DNA of 64,000 nucleotides, from the NCBI GenBank assembly GCA_003163855.1, contig PLRJ01000087.1, positions 12,479-76,478 of the forward strand, in the 5' to 3' direction. Within the stretch, counting starts at the first letter, position 1; every line of letters starts with the position of its first letter. The stretch comes from Bryobacterales bacterium. Lineage in GTDB: Bacteria; Acidobacteriota; Terriglobia; Bryobacterales; Bryobacteraceae. A model generated the notes under the pieces. The model saw only the letters and a list, made by a program, of their open reading frames with translations, ran no database searches and had not been told where the DNA came from. Position numbers and translations under genes: made by a program. Positions 26,801-35,504 of this stretch are shown in pieces.

Positions 26801-27305
26801 ATCGGGCGTTACTATTTCCTGGTCAACGAACGTCGCGGCTACGACATCCGTGCTTTACGGGACAACAAGTGCGCTGGGACAGACCAGTCCGCTACAAACA
26901 GCCCTTGTGACCAGCCATGGCGTTACCTTAGCGGGTTTGAATCCCCTGACAACCTACTATTTTGAGGCCGAATCTACGAGTGCCAGCGGACTTGCAGGCT
27001 ACTCTACGGTTTACTCGTTTACGACCCTAAGTTCCGGTCTGCCTGTGATTTCGGGAGTAACGGTTGTTCCCGGCACCGGCAGCACCGCTCAAATATCCTG
27101 GACTACTTCGGTTCCCACCACCAGTTACGTCCAATTTGGATCGACGACGGCCTACAACCACTGGTCCACTCTCACAAGTCTGACGACAAGCCCAAATCCT
27201 GCGATGGGGTGGGTGCCCAGCGGTACCGTCCACTACCAGCTCGTCAGTACGGATGCGAACGGCAATCAGACGATCTCGCCCGATTATACTTTCCAGGAGC
27301 CGTAA
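23805..27305 (+). CDS. Secreted GH-like protein with four FN3 repeats (paralog 1 of 3)
   Basis: The 1166-residue protein has a signal peptide (LFPIVTVFTFLYAASAYSQ, about 10-30), a CBM4/9-like beta-sandwich (about 70-305, ending in SFELDDASL), a (beta/alpha)8-like core (about 315-680) and a beta-sandwich after it (about 690-790), the GH51/GH39-like plan. Two Glu sites stand in clan-A positions: Glu444 in LEFGNEEW (acid/base type) and Glu577 in AFYEANLSTL (nucleophile type). From about 797 to the end it has four FN3 domains. The closing cap AMGWVPSGTVHYQLVSTD is shared with the paralogs. Substrate is unknown. It starts with TTG 23805, followed by a strong terminator. Confidence 0.85.
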   Translation: MQATVSYKHKSLFPIVTVFTFLYAASAYSQSTNIAIGTTVLQPSVKRMGINLGTLTNYDSGQMYKNLITQNPGFEGQIWNSTIRCAYGTATSCTDENQWSSWPAGFWAGATYQFFYGTAAGRSGTVASSSAPGYGAGVILNFGDSGVVPAQGDYVIVRRKVPGGSTGGWFPYTSGNGFTSDNLTDLPPGTLGQQTTALTAPTSADYASISAYFDSTAGISFTQLNGNYQLQFKAKGTGGSSTIYVRVVRYGGSTFISQNVTLSSSWNTYNLTFAAAENGSAVGTVGVQFSTVGADSFELDDASLTQTNSSTSNTTVFSDGVVNALKILQPGVLRYWGDNGQLGDTLDNLLTPSFGRQRAGFSAWSNQANQIDYGLHEFLQLCQLVGAEPWFVVPSTFTTTDTANMIDYLAGSTATVYGAKRAALGQTTPWSQVFSKIHLEFGNEEWNTTFSGGSILYPAPYSGRAQTMFGIMRAMPDYVASAFDLVIGGQAANPGNNGSIQNGINNNDSFAIAAYTMTDVNSYSTNELLFGSTFAEPEALMSSASSTSAEGLSPGYVYENYQALQTSSHPVPMAFYEANLSTLSGTITQQALNSYTSSLGAGLMVADTMLQGLRSFGVINQEMFALPQYEYTRSDGSNVFLWGSVLDMGNTNRKRPQFLALELANQALSNGASELQTIHSGADPTWNEALTNSVQMTGAHYLQSYAFANGTNHSAIVFNLSRSSSEAITFSGVNAPSGSVQMQQLTSANLTDNNEAASVVNITSSSLPNFNGANGLTLPPFSMTVLTWAGSGGGQGTPPVISAVSASAITSTSATITWTTDQASNSQVNYGTSTSYGSASALNSSLVTSHSVSLTGLTPGTAYDFDVVSATSGGLSSASANATFTTAPKAPTISAISATGITVSSVTITWTTDQASTSQVDYGTTSAYGSASTYSSTLVTSHSVTITGLAAATTYDFDVLSANSTGVLATSGNTTFTTSTAGGGAAPTVSYVAFWGITGSGVTISWSTNVAATTSVLYGTTSALGQTSPLQTALVTSHGVTLAGLNPLTTYYFEAESTSASGLAGYSTVYSFTTLSSGLPVISGVTVVPGTGSTAQISWTTSVPTTSYVQFGSTTAYNHWSTLTSLTTSPNPAMGWVPSGTVHYQLVSTDANGNQTISPDYTFQEP
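26193..27302 (+). repeat. Four tandem FN3 repeats in paralog 1
   Basis: Two repeats are of type A (ATITWTTDQ...SQVxYGT), one is of type B (YVAFWGITGSG with VTISWSTN), and the last is the terminal cap type. The period is about 90 codons. The repeats are likely binding modules between cap and catalytic core. Confidence 0.8.
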
Positions 27306-27311
27306 ACGGAA

Positions 27312-27355
27312 ACAAAGAAGCGCCGCCCTTCCCAGTGACGCTTCTTTGTCGTTTT
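27312..27355 (+). terminator. Intrinsic terminator after paralog 1
   Basis: ACAAAGAAGCG (27312-27322) pairs with its perfect complement at 27339-27349 around a 16-base loop, and the stem is followed by CGTTTTC. Position directly after the stop and the short T-run make it a credible rho-independent terminator. Confidence 0.8.
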
Positions 27356-27536
27356 CTGTCAAAAAAGGGCGGTAAAAGTACTGACATTGACCTAGTACTC
27401 AGTGCAATAAGGGCTATAGACATGGCATACTTACGGGGTTACAACTCCATACAGGATTTACATAGATGTTTTTTGCCGTCCGATTTATGTCCAGCCGTAA
27501 ACGCGCTATCATCTGCCCGCTTTTTGGAGCAGGCAA

Positions 27537-30404
27537 GTGAAGAATCTGGTTTTCTTTCTGATGTGCCTTCCGGCTTGCGCCACGACGTATTATGTCGCAA
27601 ATGCCGGCAACGACTCGAATTCCGGAACTAGCGCCAGCGCGCCCTGGAAGTCCGTCGCGAAGGTGAATACAAGCTACTTCAGCGCGGGCGATTCGATCCT
27701 CTTTAATCGCGGCGACGTGTGGCGGGAGCAATTGACACCGCCTACCTCGGGGTACTATGGCAATCAAATCACTTATTCCGCCTATGGGGTTGGCGCCAAC
27801 CCGGTGATCAGCGGCGCTAACCTTGTTACTAGCTGGCAAGGCGGTTCATCGGGAGGCAGCGGCGGCAGCAGTGCGCAAGGGTGCTCGGGTTCGTGCGTTT
27901 TCTCGAGTAGCATGGAAACAGCCGGATTCACTGACTGGAGTTCAGTCTATGCACCGGCGGGCGACGGTACGACGGTAGCGCAGAGCAGCAGCGTGGCGCA
28001 CAGCGGCACCTATTCGCTGCAGATAAAGGGCGGCGGTTCGGACAATCGCGGTGGGCTGAGCGAGTCCTTTACGGCGTTCGGATCGGAAGGTATTCGCTAC
28101 TTCCGCTTCTACATGTACGTTCCGGCAGGAGCCCTAAAGCCGAACGACCGTTTTCTGATCTTTCAGATCCCCCAGGGCAGCACGAATATTTCCCTGTTTA
28201 CGGACGGCAACGGGAACGTCGATGGCTTGCAGTATTACGCCAATGGCGGCACTATTGTGCCCTATAACTACAGCGGCCTCAATTTCACCATGGGTGCCTG
28301 GAACTACTTTGATGTCGCGTTTAAAGCGGGTTCAGGCGATGGCGGTGGCCAAGTATGGTTGAACGGTACCAGCCTAGGCAGCAATTACAGTCTAAACACA
28401 AGCAGCAGCGCGGGCGTAAACAGCATCCTGCTGGGCACGGACTCATTTGGCCATGGACAGGTAGCGGGCGGAAGCATTTATTTTGACGATTTTGAGATTG
28501 CCACTACAGGGCCGATTGGACCGACGACTTCCACCACCACCAGCACGAGCACGGCTCCGGCAAACGGGGTGTGGACGGCGAGCCTGCCAACGCAGCCCAA
28601 CGTGGTGTTCATCGCGGGAAATCCCGGCGTACAGGAATCCACACCATCTCAGGTTACAGCGGCCGGTCAATGGGCTTGGAGCAATGGGACCCTGTACGTT
28701 TACAGCGGTACCGGAGCTCCTCCAAGTAATGTAGAGGCGGCGCAGCGCAGTTTTGCGCTCCTTATAGGGCAGACCGGGCCGGGAAGTTATGTTACCGTCA
28801 GCGGAATCGATTTCCGCATTTCCAATGGCGATGTAGTTCATATCGTCAACACCACGGGAGACATCGTGAATGGTGGCCTGATTACGGGCGGCTATCAGTT
28901 CGGGCTGCTGGCGATTGGAATTTCGGGTGGGTCCCTGACCAACCTTCAGGTAACCAACAATACCGTGTCGATGAACGGGTCGAGCGGTATCGAGATTTCG
29001 TCGGGTCATACGGGCGTAACGGTGCAGGGCAATACGGTGTTCGGGAACGCTTCCAACCCGACCTTCACGGGCGACTTTATCGAGATGGGCGGCATTTTGT
29101 TGCTGGGTAATGCAAGCACCCCGAATTACGACTTAGTGCAGAACAACGTATCGGATAACAACGGCGTGTATAACGGCAACGAATCGGAGGGCAGCGGCCT
29201 CTGGTTCGACAGCATCAGCAATTCCACAATGCAAAACAATGTCTCGTTCAACAACGCGGCGTTTGGGCTTTATTTCGAAAAAACGGTCAACAGTAACATG
29301 TTGAATAACGTGTCGTATTCCAACGCGTACGTGCCGGACACCGCCAACATCGCGGCTTATTGTTCTCAGGGCGTTCCATCGTATGGGAATACCATCAGCG
29401 GAAACTATGCCTGGGGCAGCCAAACCTGGGGAATAAAGTTAGGTGCTTACCAGGGCGCTGGCGCGACGAAGGTTTATAACAACAACTACACAAACAACAT
29501 TGTTTTTGCCTCGCAGAGTATCGATCTTTACGCCGATACAGGCGCGGATAACGATGGCGAAAATGGTTTTGGCAATGTGTACTCAGGCAATGGCTTTGGT
29601 ACGCCGGCGCAGAACTGGCTGTATTGGGTGACGTACGGGTTTATTTCCAACTACGGGCAGTTGGATGCCGCCTATGGTTCCTCGGCCAACAGCAATCAGA
29701 GTAACTGGAGCCTGACTCCGGGCGACCAGGAACGCTGCAGCGGATCGTGCATTTTCGCGAGCGGCATGGAAACAGGAAACTTCTCCGACTGGTCGAGTAT
29801 TTACCGGCCGGCATCGGACGGCACCACGGTGAGCCAATCGAACAGCCTGGTTCATTCCGGCGCGCACGCGCTGCAAATTAGCGGGGGCGGCGTGGACAAC
29901 CGCGGAGGATTGATCCAATCGTTCGGACAACTGGGCTCGGAAGGGCTGCGCTACTTCCGCTTCTATATGTATGTGCCGACGGGGGCGTTGAAGGCGAACG
30001 ACAGCTTTACGGTGTTTGAGTTGCCCGCAGGCGGCGGCGCGAACATGTCGCTCGGCACAGACGCGAATGGCAATGTGACCACGCTGCAATTTACGGCGAA
30101 TGGCAACACGATTATTCCCAGCACATTGATTCCGTTCACCATGGGTCAGTGGAACTACTTTGATGTTGCGTTTCGGGCTGGATCGGGCGACGGCGGGGCC
30201 GAGGTTTGGCTGAACGGCAACGGCGTGGGCGGAAGTTTCAGCGTGAACACCAGCGGCAGCGCTGGGGTTTCCAGCGTCCTTGTTGGCAACGATTCTTACG
30301 GCCACGGACAGGTGGCTGGCGGGAATATGTTTATTGATGATTTCCAGATTTCGGGCTCCGGTCCGATTGGTGCCGCGACGGTTACTTTGCCGACTCCGTA
30401 TTAG
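27537..30404 (+). CDS. Secreted right-handed beta-helix protein with duplicated lectin/lyase-like domain
   Basis: The 955-residue protein starts with GTG at 27537 behind GGAG, with a short signal peptide (MKNLVFFLMCLPACA). It opens with YYVANAGNDSNSGTSASAPW, the signature of parallel beta-helix proteins. At about 112-328 a domain of about 215 residues is inserted (CSGSCVFSSSMETAGFTDW, RYFRFYMYVPAG, GHGQVAGGSIYFDDFEI), then the helix repeats continue (ITNTTVSMNGSSGIEISSG-like turns, 330-730), and a second copy of the same domain closes the protein (about 732-950). The inserted domain looks like a concanavalin-like glucanase/polysaccharide-lyase module. Activity is not proven. Confidence 0.8.
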   Translation: MKNLVFFLMCLPACATTYYVANAGNDSNSGTSASAPWKSVAKVNTSYFSAGDSILFNRGDVWREQLTPPTSGYYGNQITYSAYGVGANPVISGANLVTSWQGGSSGGSGGSSAQGCSGSCVFSSSMETAGFTDWSSVYAPAGDGTTVAQSSSVAHSGTYSLQIKGGGSDNRGGLSESFTAFGSEGIRYFRFYMYVPAGALKPNDRFLIFQIPQGSTNISLFTDGNGNVDGLQYYANGGTIVPYNYSGLNFTMGAWNYFDVAFKAGSGDGGGQVWLNGTSLGSNYSLNTSSSAGVNSILLGTDSFGHGQVAGGSIYFDDFEIATTGPIGPTTSTTTSTSTAPANGVWTASLPTQPNVVFIAGNPGVQESTPSQVTAAGQWAWSNGTLYVYSGTGAPPSNVEAAQRSFALLIGQTGPGSYVTVSGIDFRISNGDVVHIVNTTGDIVNGGLITGGYQFGLLAIGISGGSLTNLQVTNNTVSMNGSSGIEISSGHTGVTVQGNTVFGNASNPTFTGDFIEMGGILLLGNASTPNYDLVQNNVSDNNGVYNGNESEGSGLWFDSISNSTMQNNVSFNNAAFGLYFEKTVNSNMLNNVSYSNAYVPDTANIAAYCSQGVPSYGNTISGNYAWGSQTWGIKLGAYQGAGATKVYNNNYTNNIVFASQSIDLYADTGADNDGENGFGNVYSGNGFGTPAQNWLYWVTYGFISNYGQLDAAYGSSANSNQSNWSLTPGDQERCSGSCIFASGMETGNFSDWSSIYRPASDGTTVSQSNSLVHSGAHALQISGGGVDNRGGLIQSFGQLGSEGLRYFRFYMYVPTGALKANDSFTVFELPAGGGANMSLGTDANGNVTTLQFTANGNTIIPSTLIPFTMGQWNYFDVAFRAGSGDGGAEVWLNGNGVGGSFSVNTSGSAGVSSVLVGNDSYGHGQVAGGNMFIDDFQISGSGPIGAATVTLPTPY

Positions 30405-30754
30405 GACGGGGTTGTCGAGGGCGGGGGCGAGCTATAGAAGCTTCCGCCTGATTATAGCGAGCGTAGGCGACGTACTTCGATCCACCTCAGATGCCACATT
30501 CTAGTCTTATTACGTCGTGCCAGGTCGAAGTTCTTCGTCGAGTTCATCCCATGTCCCGCTCAACGGAAAGTCGCCGTCTGGAACTTGTATCGCGGAGATC
30601 CGCTTAGACTTCAGATTAAGTCGTGGCTTGGTCCTCGCCGATGTTCCTGCACGACCAGGTCACTCCAGGTATTCAGTAGATTTCACCATGCACCGGAGGA
30701 GGCTGCTCCGGGTATGCAGCGAAGGATGCTCGCCAGTTACTCCACCACAGGCGC
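30405..30754. other. Intergenic region between convergent genes
   Basis: No complete gene is seen. A minus-strand frame (30510-30659) reads KSKRISAIQVPDGDFPLSGT followed by WDELDEELRPG and a stop; it looks like a protein remnant without a start, from a gene I cannot name. No hairpin with a T-run was found at either flank. Confidence 0.4.
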
Positions 30755-32203
30755 TCAATAAGAACCCGAAGGCTTAATCACCGCCCGCGCCGTACGCAGC
30801 AGAATGTACAGATCAAGCCACAAAGACCAGTTTCTTATATAGTATTGGTCCATCGCCTCCTGGACTTTCAAATCGCCGTTGCTGCGCGCGCCTACCTGCC
30901 ACAACCCCGTTAAACCGGGCTTGACGTGTAACCGCAGGCTACGAAAATCCGGATCAAACTGCGAGTTGTGATACGCCGGGAAGGGGCGCGGACCTACCAG
31001 GCTCATCTCACCCTTCAAGACATTCCACAATTGGGGCAACTCGTCGATACTGGTCCATCTTAGGAAGTGGCCGATGCCTGCAATGATGCGCGGATCGTTG
31101 CGCAATTTATAGAAGCGGCTCCATTCGGCGGCCGCTTCCTCGTTGCTGGCCAGGTATTTGGCAAGCATCGTTTCAGCCTCTCGATGCATGGAACGAAGCT
31201 TAAGGATGCGGATGGTCTCGCCGTCTTTGCCCTCGCGCTCCTGGACATAGAAGACCTTACCGGGGCTCTTGATCTTAATAATGACCGCGGCGCAGGCGAC
31301 AATGGGAGCGGCTACAAGAATGGCCAGACCAGAGCCAACAATGTCAGAAGCGCGCTTGATGGTTTGATTCCAGCCATCGAGGAGCTTGTGCTGGATCTCT
31401 ACAGCCAGCAAACCACCTAAATCGCGCGGTTCCGTCCAAAGACTTGCTATCCCCATCAGGTTGGGAACGATCAGAATGCGCGGGAAAACCTTCGACCAAG
31501 AACGCATGTGGGCGATCAGGCGCTCGGGCGGCATGGCGGGGATGGCAACAATGGCATGCTGGGCGTTAAGGCTCTTGGCTACGCGCTCGATTTCATCCAG
31601 CGAGCCGACGATCGGAATATCTTCGCAATAAGCTTCATGAATGGCATCTTCCGAAACGCATGCCAACGGGCGATAGCCGAGAATCTTGTTCTCGCGCAGG
31701 TTGGCTATGACCCATTGCGCGGTGCTGCCGACACCTATGATGACCACCGGTATGCCCCAGTTGGATTTCAAGGTCAGCAACTTTCCCATCAGCAGGCGGC
31801 CGATTGGCGTTATGGCCAGAGACAGAAGCCAAGCCAGCAGGAAGCCGCCGCGTGAATCGGCCCAGCGGTCCTTGGCCATGAACATAGCAGCGGTAAAAAG
31901 CAGGAACACCAGCGTCAATGCATGCGACGCGCGTTTCATTTGCGTGACAGCGTTTAACCCGATGCCAGGGTAGAGGCCAAAGAACGCCAGCGCCGCGACC
32001 GAAAGGACCGGCATCAGCAGCATGGGAAGTTGCAGTGGTGGAATCTGAGGATTAATCAGAGCCCAGATGCGAAAACCCATGAAAACAGCGAACGAAGTGG
32101 AAAAAAGATCGGTGGAGGCCAGCACGAGGGCCATAGAGGTCGGGCTCCAGTCTGCCTTGGGCAGGGGCCGAATGCCAATTTTTGCCTGTGCCGCTGTCGC
32201 CAT
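30755..32203 (-). CDS. Priming sugar-phosphate transferase (polyprenyl-phosphate glycosylphosphotransferase)
   Basis: The protein of about 482 residues has four to five N-terminal membrane helices, a CoA_binding_3-like Rossmann segment (PVVIIGVGSTAQWVIANLRE), and a C-terminal bacterial sugar transferase domain with a membrane re-entrant helix and catalytic motifs (ILKLRSMHREAE, then SIDELPQLWNVLKGEMSLVG and PRPFPAY). It transfers hexose-1-phosphate to undecaprenyl phosphate, the first step of exopolysaccharide repeat-unit assembly (WbaP/WcaJ type). Start ATG 32203 is chosen: GGAAGG is a good SD six bases upstream, and the upstream wecG-like stop (32205) is immediately before it, so the two are coupled. 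Confidence 0.9.
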   Translation of the reverse strand: MATAAQAKIGIRPLPKADWSPTSMALVLASTDLFSTSFAVFMGFRIWALINPQIPPLQLPMLLMPVLSVAALAFFGLYPGIGLNAVTQMKRASHALTLVFLLFTAAMFMAKDRWADSRGGFLLAWLLSLAITPIGRLLMGKLLTLKSNWGIPVVIIGVGSTAQWVIANLRENKILGYRPLACVSEDAIHEAYCEDIPIVGSLDEIERVAKSLNAQHAIVAIPAMPPERLIAHMRSWSKVFPRILIVPNLMGIASLWTEPRDLGGLLAVEIQHKLLDGWNQTIKRASDIVGSGLAILVAAPIVACAAVIIKIKSPGKVFYVQEREGKDGETIRILKLRSMHREAETMLAKYLASNEEAAAEWSRFYKLRNDPRIIAGIGHFLRWTSIDELPQLWNVLKGEMSLVGPRPFPAYHNSQFDPDFRSLRLHVKPGLTGLWQVGARSNGDLKVQEAMDQYYIRNWSLWLDLYILLRTARAVIKPSGSY

Positions 32204-32204
32204 C

Positions 32205-33002
32205 TTAGACCTTCCTGGCACCGTTTGGCCAACCTGCTTGGCATGCCATGTGACCTAAGATCTGCATGCCGAAGAAGAGGACAAACCTGGGGTTGTTCTT
32301 CAAATAGCGTTTCCACAGCCTTGCCGGCTCGGTTATCAGCCGGAAAAGCCACTCGAGACCGGCCTGCATCATCCAACGCGGCGCCTGCGGCTTTGATCCC
32401 GAGAGAAAGTCGAAGGCTGCGCCCACGCCGATCATGACAGCTTGGACGTCGTGCATGTGACTGGCCATCCAGGCATCCTGCTTGGGTGAACTTAAGCCGA
32501 GAAACAAGATGCTGGCGCCTGAATGCCTGATAGATTCGACAACTGCGAGATCTTCCTCCTCCGTTAGAGGACGAAACGGGGGAGAGTAAGAATAGACAAC
32601 CTGTAAACGGGGGAAACGCGCCGCTACAAAAAGCAACAGCCTATCCAAGGCTTCAGGAGATCCGCCATAAAAGCCGACCTTCAATCCTCTGGCTTCGGCC
32701 ATTTTTAACACCAGCGGGGTCAGGTCGGGTCCGTAAACGCGAGAGGCAGCTTTCTGGCCGAGAAGCCTCAATCCCCAAACCAGCGGCATTCCATCCGGAG
32801 TTACCAGGTCAGCGCCATTCATCACACCCTGAAACTGCGGCGAATCATAGGCCTCCATCACTTGGCACACGGTGCCTATGCAGACGTAGCGAGACAAGCG
32901 CTGCTGCGCCCACGCACCGATTAAACCGGTCGCATGATCATAGCTTGTATGATTCACTTTCATGCCCAGGATGGATGTAAACGGAATCTTAGTATCTGGC
33001 AA
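32205..33002 (-). CDS. WecG/TagA/CpsF-family glycosyltransferase
   Basis: The 265-residue protein carries the family signatures: VTPDGMPLVWGLRLLG (catalytic Asp in the PDGMP motif), FYGGSPEALDR, and LGLSSPKQDAWMASH. WecG/TagA enzymes add an N-acetylmannosaminuronic or similar sugar to lipid-linked GlcNAc. It is directly upstream of the priming transferase with a one-base gap, fitting an early pair in repeat-unit synthesis. Another member of the family with a STAS fusion lies at the other end of the locus. Confidence 0.9.
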   Translation of the reverse strand: MPDTKIPFTSILGMKVNHTSYDHATGLIGAWAQQRLSRYVCIGTVCQVMEAYDSPQFQGVMNGADLVTPDGMPLVWGLRLLGQKAASRVYGPDLTPLVLKMAEARGLKVGFYGGSPEALDRLLLFVAARFPRLQVVYSYSPPFRPLTEEEDLAVVESIRHSGASILFLGLSSPKQDAWMASHMHDVQAVMIGVGAAFDFLSGSKPQAPRWMMQAGLEWLFRLITEPARLWKRYLKNNPRFVLFFGMQILGHMACQAGWPNGARKV

Positions 33003-33267
33003 TAAACAATCATCCTCAACAACTGTGCTTATGTGGCGACGTTTACCGCAGAACGAACGTCCCCCGAACGGTAGCCAAAATTCCTGGTTGCAGGATCACC
33101 AACTTATCCCGTTATAGAGTAATCCCCAGACGCCAAGAACACCTTAGCCATGACTTCGCTTTTATATTCTTGTACCACGTACAGGTACCTTTCGCACTAT
33201 GTATACGGTTGCGAAAGTACTTTTGGCGCGCCTCCTTGTATACGCGGCGCTTCAATGGTACGAAACG

Positions 33268-34416
33268 CTATTTCGCCCATGGCATAGGAGCCATTACTTC
33301 GAAGGAAGACGTCATATCGTGTGACGCACCATATTGCTCAGGATGCTGCATGGCGAACACCAACTCGTTTACATGTAAGGACCAGGCGGCAGAGAGCCGG
33401 CACGGCCTATTCTCTTTGAGAGAGTCGGCCATTTCTGCCATTCCGCGGCAAAAGTCCATGTGGTTGTGGCCCTTGCTGGAACGAAAACTGGCCGGACGGA
33501 CTAACGGGACTTTCTTCGGCCCCAGACCGGCCAGGCGGCCCAACTTTGGATATCTATTTTCCAGGCGCATTTTTAACGGCGTGCGAACAGAAGAGTATAC
33601 CGGCGAACCATAGTGCCAGCAGGCGTCGGTGGAAAGAGTGCCACCATCGCCAAAGATGCGCAAGCGATGATCGTGAGTGGCATAGATACTGCAGGTAATG
33701 CGCGCCACCACGCCGGATGTGTATTCGATAGAGGCGACGGCGAAGTCGGGAGCGCTGGCCATGGTAAGGGGCACCTGCTTGTCTTGCATCAGCACGTGCG
33801 AGAACGAGGTGATTCGCTTGGCGGGCCCGAAGAATGCCGCCAGCATACCCAGCCAGTAGCCGGCATGTTCGAACGTGCAGCCCACCTCGAATTCATCGAT
33901 GTACGGCCAGGGCGCACCTGATTCGCTGATCCAGGTTTTGTAGTTGAAGTAGGGAACCGGACCGTCGTCGAGTTCAGCGTAGACAAGGCGCGGCGTGCCG
34001 ATTGTCTGCTTACGCAGAGCCTTCCAGATGGTTTGCGCCGACTCACCCAATACATTGCAAGGGGCACCCGCCAAGAGTAACTTCTGGGCGGTGGCATAGT
34101 CGGCCAGCGCTTGGGCATCGGCCAAGTTTAAAGCGAGTGGCTTTTCCGAATAGACATGCTTGCCTGCGCGCAGGGCGGCCATGGACACTTCAAAGTGACT
34201 CTTGGGATTGGTGAGATTGGCTACCAGATCGACAGAAGGGTCTTGTAAAAGCTGCTCCAGCGACTCATAGCGGCGTACGTGATGGAAGTCGGCAAAGCGC
34301 TGCGCGCGTTCAGGATTCCGATCAAAGAAGCCGGTAAGCTCAAGCTGCGCATGGTTAGGCAGCGTGCTCATATAGAAGTCTGCTACATAGCCGCACCCTA
34401 CAATTGCGAATTTCAT
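33268..34416 (-). CDS. Gfo/Idh/MocA-family dehydrogenase
   Basis: The 382-residue protein starts with the NAD(P)-binding motif MKFAIVGCGYVADFY (GxGxxA variant) and has the family's EKPL dipeptide in VYSEKPLALNLADAQAL. The C-terminal domain has the dimer beta-sheet pattern and HAGYWLGMLAAFF. It probably oxidises or reduces a sugar or nucleotide sugar for the polysaccharide. The next gene on the same strand, 29 bases upstream, is a second family member, so they may catalyse successive steps. Confidence 0.88.
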   Translation of the reverse strand: MKFAIVGCGYVADFYMSTLPNHAQLELTGFFDRNPERAQRFADFHHVRRYESLEQLLQDPSVDLVANLTNPKSHFEVSMAALRAGKHVYSEKPLALNLADAQALADYATAQKLLLAGAPCNVLGESAQTIWKALRKQTIGTPRLVYAELDDGPVPYFNYKTWISESGAPWPYIDEFEVGCTFEHAGYWLGMLAAFFGPAKRITSFSHVLMQDKQVPLTMASAPDFAVASIEYTSGVVARITCSIYATHDHRLRIFGDGGTLSTDACWHYGSPVYSSVRTPLKMRLENRYPKLGRLAGLGPKKVPLVRPASFRSSKGHNHMDFCRGMAEMADSLKENRPCRLSAAWSLHVNELVFAMQHPEQYGASHDMTSSFEVMAPMPWAK

Positions 34417-34445
34417 GCTGTTTAATACGGTAGTCTAAACTACCT

Positions 34446-35504
34446 TTACTTTTTCTCCCAGCGTGCTCGAATGGCGTCCATGGACTCAAGGACAGCAAGC
34501 GTATCGTTCCACGTCATCTCCGAACTCTCGTGCAAACCGGCTTGCAGACAGCGCTGCACCTCGGCGGCTTCGAAGGCGTAGCCGCTGTGCGGGGCGCGTT
34601 TGCTCACGCGCTGCACTTTCCGCTGGCTGCGCAAGTCTGCCAAGGCTCGCACGGCGGGATTGTAGCGAAGCTTTGACGCTTTGCGGTAGCCCTGCTTCAG
34701 ACCGGTTGTGTGCGGGGTGGTTGGCAGCAGTTGGTAACGTTCAGGAAAGTAAAGCGGCTCCTCCAATTGCAGGACCGCGTTGTGCCCATGAATGGCCGCC
34801 GCGTTGCTCAACTTTGCCTTCAGACTGGCGGCGATGACAGCCTGCGTTCCTTCTTTGTAATCGAGAATCGCGGCAAATTGTTCGTCTACTCCGTTGGCGG
34901 CAAGTTGAACGGAACTCGCGACTCTGATGGGAGTTCCCAGCAACGCCTGTGCCAGCGACAAGGGATAAACGCCCAAATCGAGTAAGGCGCCCCCACCGGG
35001 CTGCCGAAAGAGTCGGTTGTCTTCACCAACGAGGTAGGGGAAGCCCAGTTGACCTGAAAAAAATTGAAGCGTGCCCAGTTTGCCTTGCTTAGCAAGCGTC
35101 AGGGCGTCGCGCACGGCCGGGGCAAAGCGCATCCACATGGCTTCCATGCAGAAGACGCCGCGGGCACGCGCCAACGCTATAACTTCGCGCGCTTCCGCAG
35201 CGTTGAGAGCGAACGGCTTTTCACATAAGACAGCCTTCCCTGCCCCGATTGCTTTCAGGCAGTGCTCACGATGATATTCGTTCGGGGTAGATATGTAGAT
35301 AACATCAACCGACGCATCTGCGAGCAGCCGGTCGAACTCCGGCAAGGCAGTAGGAATTCCATAGTGAGCGGCAAACTTGCTCGCGCTTTCCTGGGTGCGG
35401 GCGGCGACAGCCTGTACCTTCGCACCATCGAGAGACAAAAGGGCTTCCACAAACAACTCGGCCATCGTTCCCGCACCCAGAAGACCCCAGCGAATGACGC
35501 TCAT
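34446..35504 (-). CDS. Gfo/Idh/MocA-family dehydrogenase
   Basis: The protein of about 352 residues begins MSVIRWGLLGAGTMAELFVE (Rossmann GxGxxx), has STPNEYHREHCLKAIGAGKA and the motif CEKPFALN with the catalytic Lys of the family. The C-terminal half ends in a dimerising sheet. Start ATG 35504 is chosen over a TTG four codons earlier because it follows GGATATC. It is transcribed with the other dehydrogenase gene 29 bases downstream. Substrate is unknown; a role in modifying a sugar of the exopolysaccharide is inferred from the neighbourhood. Confidence 0.85.
   Translation of the reverse strand: MSVIRWGLLGAGTMAELFVEALLSLDGAKVQAVAARTQESASKFAAHYGIPTALPEFDRLLADASVDVIYISTPNEYHREHCLKAIGAGKAVLCEKPFALNAAEAREVIALARARGVFCMEAMWMRFAPAVRDALTLAKQGKLGTLQFFSGQLGFPYLVGEDNRLFRQPGGGALLDLGVYPLSLAQALLGTPIRVASSVQLAANGVDEQFAAILDYKEGTQAVIAASLKAKLSNAAAIHGHNAVLQLEEPLYFPERYQLLPTTPHTTGLKQGYRKASKLRYNPAVRALADLRSQRKVQRVSKRAPHSGYAFEAAEVQRCLQAGLHESSEMTWNDTLAVLESMDAIRARWEKK

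Noticed and set aside
29583-30305. 240-codon minus-strand frame inside the beta-helix protein gene
   Set aside because: Composition is rich in Arg/Val/Ala of the antisense type; the sense frame contains a recognisable duplicated domain.
30517-30777. 86-codon plus-strand frame after the beta-helix gene
   Set aside because: Low protein-like composition and no SD; it also overlaps the end of the sugar transferase gene.
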